From: Clostridia bacterium
GTDB taxonomy: Bacteria > Bacillota_A > Clostridia > Peptostreptococcales > JAAYPU01
DNA: 6,430 nt
Direction: 5' to 3'
NCBI GenBank assembly: GCA_022360735.1
Contig: JAKSCF010000201.1
Coordinates: forward strand, 1 to 6,430
The position numbers and the translations under genes were made by a program. Under the pieces are notes generated by a model. That model saw only the letters and a list, made by a program, of their open reading frames with translations, was not told the DNA's origin and did no database searches. Numbering within the stretch: position 1 is the stretch's first letter; each line of letters opens with the position of its first letter. This document shows, piece by piece, positions 4,801-6,430 of the stretch.

Positions 4801-5634
4801 TTATGTAAACTTTAAGCTTATATCCAAAGCTTTAACCGTATGGGTTAAAGCGCCTATGGAAATAATATCCACACCGGTTTGTGCTACTGCTTTTATATCT
4901 TTATCGCCCATATTCCCTGATGCTTCAACTAAAGCTTGTCCATCGATCAACGCCACAGCCTGCTTCATAGTAGGAATATCCATGTTATCCAGCATAATAA
5001 TATCTGCTCCGGCACTCAAAGCTTCTTCAATCTGTTTGAAGTTTTCAACTTCAACTTCTACCTTAAGGGTATGTGGAATATTTTTTCTAGCCGCCGTCAC
5101 GGCATGGGTTATCCCTCCGGCTGCAACGATGTGATTATCTTTAATCAAAACACCATCCGCTAAGTTGAATCGGTGATTGGTTCCGCCGCCAATTTTAACA
5201 GCATATTTTTCTAAAACCCTCAAACCGGGTGTTGTTTTTCTGGTATCTGCAATCTTAGCCCGGGTTCCTTTAACTTGTTGGACAGCCTTAGATGTTCTGG
5301 TAGCAATACCTGAAAGTCTTTGCATAAAATTTAATGCAACTCTTTCACCCGTTAATACACCTATGGCAGGCCCTTTAATTTCAGCAATAACATCTCCGGC
5401 TGCTACCTGCTCACCCTCTTGAGCTTTAAAATCCAGCTGTATATCAGGATTGACTTTTAGAAAAATCATTTCTGCCAGCTCTAAACCACAAACGATGCCT
5501 TCTTCTTTTGCAATAAATTTACCATGAATCATTTGTTCTTTTGGGACTGTGCTGTTGGTCGTAATATCTCCTGTTCCTATATCTTCAATAAGCGCTTTAG
5601 AAATGATTTCTTGTATCGATAACTTATCCAGCAT
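4801..5634 (-). CDS. nadC: Nicotinate-nucleotide diphosphorylase (quinolinate phosphoribosyltransferase)
   Basis: A 277-residue enzyme that converts quinolinate and PRPP to nicotinate mononucleotide, CO2 and pyrophosphate, the third dedicated step of de novo NAD synthesis. Family motifs appear in order: EDIGTGDITT (17-26), GERVALNFMQRLSGIAT (96-112), ADTRKTTPGLR (129-139), KIGGGTNHRFNLADGVLIKD (147-166) with H154-R155 and K165, KVEVEVENF (191-199), DIIMLDN (211-217), VEASGNM (236-242) and DIISIGALTH (256-265). These contain the expected quinolinate- and phosphate-binding Arg, His and Lys residues and the metal-binding acidic residues, so it should be active. The frame is open to GTG 5676 inside nadB, but AGGAG lies 8 bases before ATG 5634 and typical NadC proteins start here. 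It begins 16 bases after the nadB stop and ends before a terminator, making it the last gene of the operon. Confidence 0.96.
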   Translation of the reverse strand: MLDKLSIQEIISKALIEDIGTGDITTNSTVPKEQMIHGKFIAKEEGIVCGLELAEMIFLKVNPDIQLDFKAQEGEQVAAGDVIAEIKGPAIGVLTGERVALNFMQRLSGIATRTSKAVQQVKGTRAKIADTRKTTPGLRVLEKYAVKIGGGTNHRFNLADGVLIKDNHIVAAGGITHAVTAARKNIPHTLKVEVEVENFKQIEEALSAGADIIMLDNMDIPTMKQAVALIDGQALVEASGNMGDKDIKAVAQTGVDIISIGALTHTVKALDISLKFT

Positions 5635-5650
5635 ATTTTTATCTCCTAAC

Positions 5651-6430
5651 TCATATATCCGTTCTATAATGTGCACCTACATTATTCTTACGTTTTATAG
5701 CCGCTGTTAGTATTTCTTTTGAAACAGTAGCCATATTATAAACTTCAAAGCTTTGTTTAGACATTAACTTTACAGCATCAAGTGACTCAAGTATTTTGTT
5801 CATTTGACCCAATGCTTCTTTCATGTCTGCTTCTTCTCTTATAATTCCACCTTTTGATGTCATAATCTCTTTGATCTCTTTACTAAGCTTATCATAATCC
5901 AATTCTTTGGACTCTACTCTTGGTAATTCATTCTTTTCAAGAACATAGTCTGAAAAGCTATTTTGATGGTATTCATTAATATGTTGTGCACACCTTCTAC
6001 CGAATACTAAGCACTCTAAAAGAGAATTGCTTGCTAAGCGGTTGGCACCATGAACACCCGTACAAGCTGCTTCTCCACTGGCATATAATCCTTTAATATT
6101 GGTCATTCCGTTGATGTCGGTTTTTAATCCTCCCATTAAATAATGCTGCACAGGGCATACAGGAATCCAGTCTTTTGATATATCAATATTATTCTCTTGA
6201 CACTTTTTAAAAATAGTTGGGAATCTTTTTAACAAGACTGTATCTGTTTTCGAGGTTATGTCCAGATAGACATGGCTGCTATCTGTTTTAACCATTTCTT
6301 CTGCAGTAACTCTCGTTACAATATCTCTGGGCGCTAAGTCTTTCATAGGGTGCTTGTCTGCCATATAAGCATCCCCATCTTTATTTCTTAAGATACCGCC
6401 CTCTCCTCTTACTGCCTCGGAAATCAAAAA
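5651..6430 (-). CDS. nadB: L-aspartate oxidase, C-terminal part (5' end beyond window)
   Basis: The last 259 codons of a flavoenzyme that oxidises L-aspartate to iminoaspartate, which NadA then condenses with dihydroxyacetone phosphate to quinolinate. The frame is open to the window edge; the TTG at 6425-6427 is an internal leucine of the conserved FLISEAVRGEGGILRN, not a start. Family landmarks are HPMKDLAPRDIVTRVTAEEM, CPVQHYLMGGLKTDINGMT with the active-site region His, and the FAD-binding GLYASGEAACTGVHGANRLA followed by SNSLLECLVFGRR. The fragment ends with the family-typical GAHYRTDI. These distinguish NadB from fumarate reductase or succinate dehydrogenase flavoproteins, as does the nadC gene 16 bases downstream. 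No damage is seen in the visible part. Confidence 0.95.
   Translation of the reverse strand, partial: FLISEAVRGEGGILRNKDGDAYMADKHPMKDLAPRDIVTRVTAEEMVKTDSSHVYLDITSKTDTVLLKRFPTIFKKCQENNIDISKDWIPVCPVQHYLMGGLKTDINGMTNIKGLYASGEAACTGVHGANRLASNSLLECLVFGRRCAQHINEYHQNSFSDYVLEKNELPRVESKELDYDKLSKEIKEIMTSKGGIIREEADMKEALGQMNKILESLDAVKLMSKQSFEVYNMATVSKEILTAAIKRKNNVGAHYRTDI

Noticed and set aside
4769..5422. Three plus-strand open frames opposite nadC
   Set aside because: They are shadows of the strongly conserved nadC coding sequence, and the first even begins inside the nadC terminator.
6425..6427. TTG as the start codon of the right-most gene
   Set aside because: The codon is an internal leucine in the conserved FLISEAVRGEG segment of NadB and the frame continues to the window edge.

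Overview
The window is AT-rich, with strong AGGAGG-type ribosome binding sites, T-rich intrinsic terminators, TTGACA/TATAAT-like promoters and closely packed genes. This suggests a low-GC Bacillota, most likely a member of Clostridia (inferred from style and gene families; no species assignment is possible). Eight of the nine genes lie on the minus strand, so most of the window reads right to left. The one plus-strand gene is a small membrane protein at 1227-1586.

Right end (4759-6430, minus): the 3' part of nadB (L-aspartate oxidase) runs in from beyond the window. It is followed after 16 bases by nadC (quinolinate phosphoribosyltransferase) and a clear intrinsic terminator. These are two steps of de novo NAD synthesis from aspartate; nadA, if it belongs to the same operon, lies outside.

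Middle right (3611-4686, minus): a RimJ/RimL-like GNAT acetyltransferase is followed by a SmtB/CzrA-type ArsR metal sensor. The sensor gene has its own promoter (TTGACA-17-TACAAT), a SmtB-like operator (TGAACA-TA-TATTCA) at the predicted transcription start, and a strong terminator. No metal transporter is linked to it here.

Middle (1583-3597, minus): a YtrA-type GntR repressor, an ABC ATPase and an ABC-2 permease form a tight three-gene operon. Its promoter (TTGACA-17-TATACT) is embedded in nested inverted repeats that look like the repressor's own operator. The permease stop codon overlaps the stop codon of the convergent plus-strand gene.

Left (1-1226): a four-helix membrane protein of unknown function (plus), a CYTH/triphosphate tunnel metalloenzyme (minus) and a NifX/NifB-type domain protein cut by the window start (minus). 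The spacer at 1041-1226 holds a repeat-like hairpin resembling clostridial MITE cores and a set of mutually exclusive inverted repeats around the plus-strand promoter.

The gene content is ordinary chromosomal housekeeping plus small regulatory modules. No mobile element, CRISPR array, RNA gene or clearly new system was found. The most interesting points are regulatory structures and the metal-site layout of the ArsR protein. Four start codons were set from ribosome binding sites rather than from the longest frame (CYTH, ArsR, GNAT, NadC).
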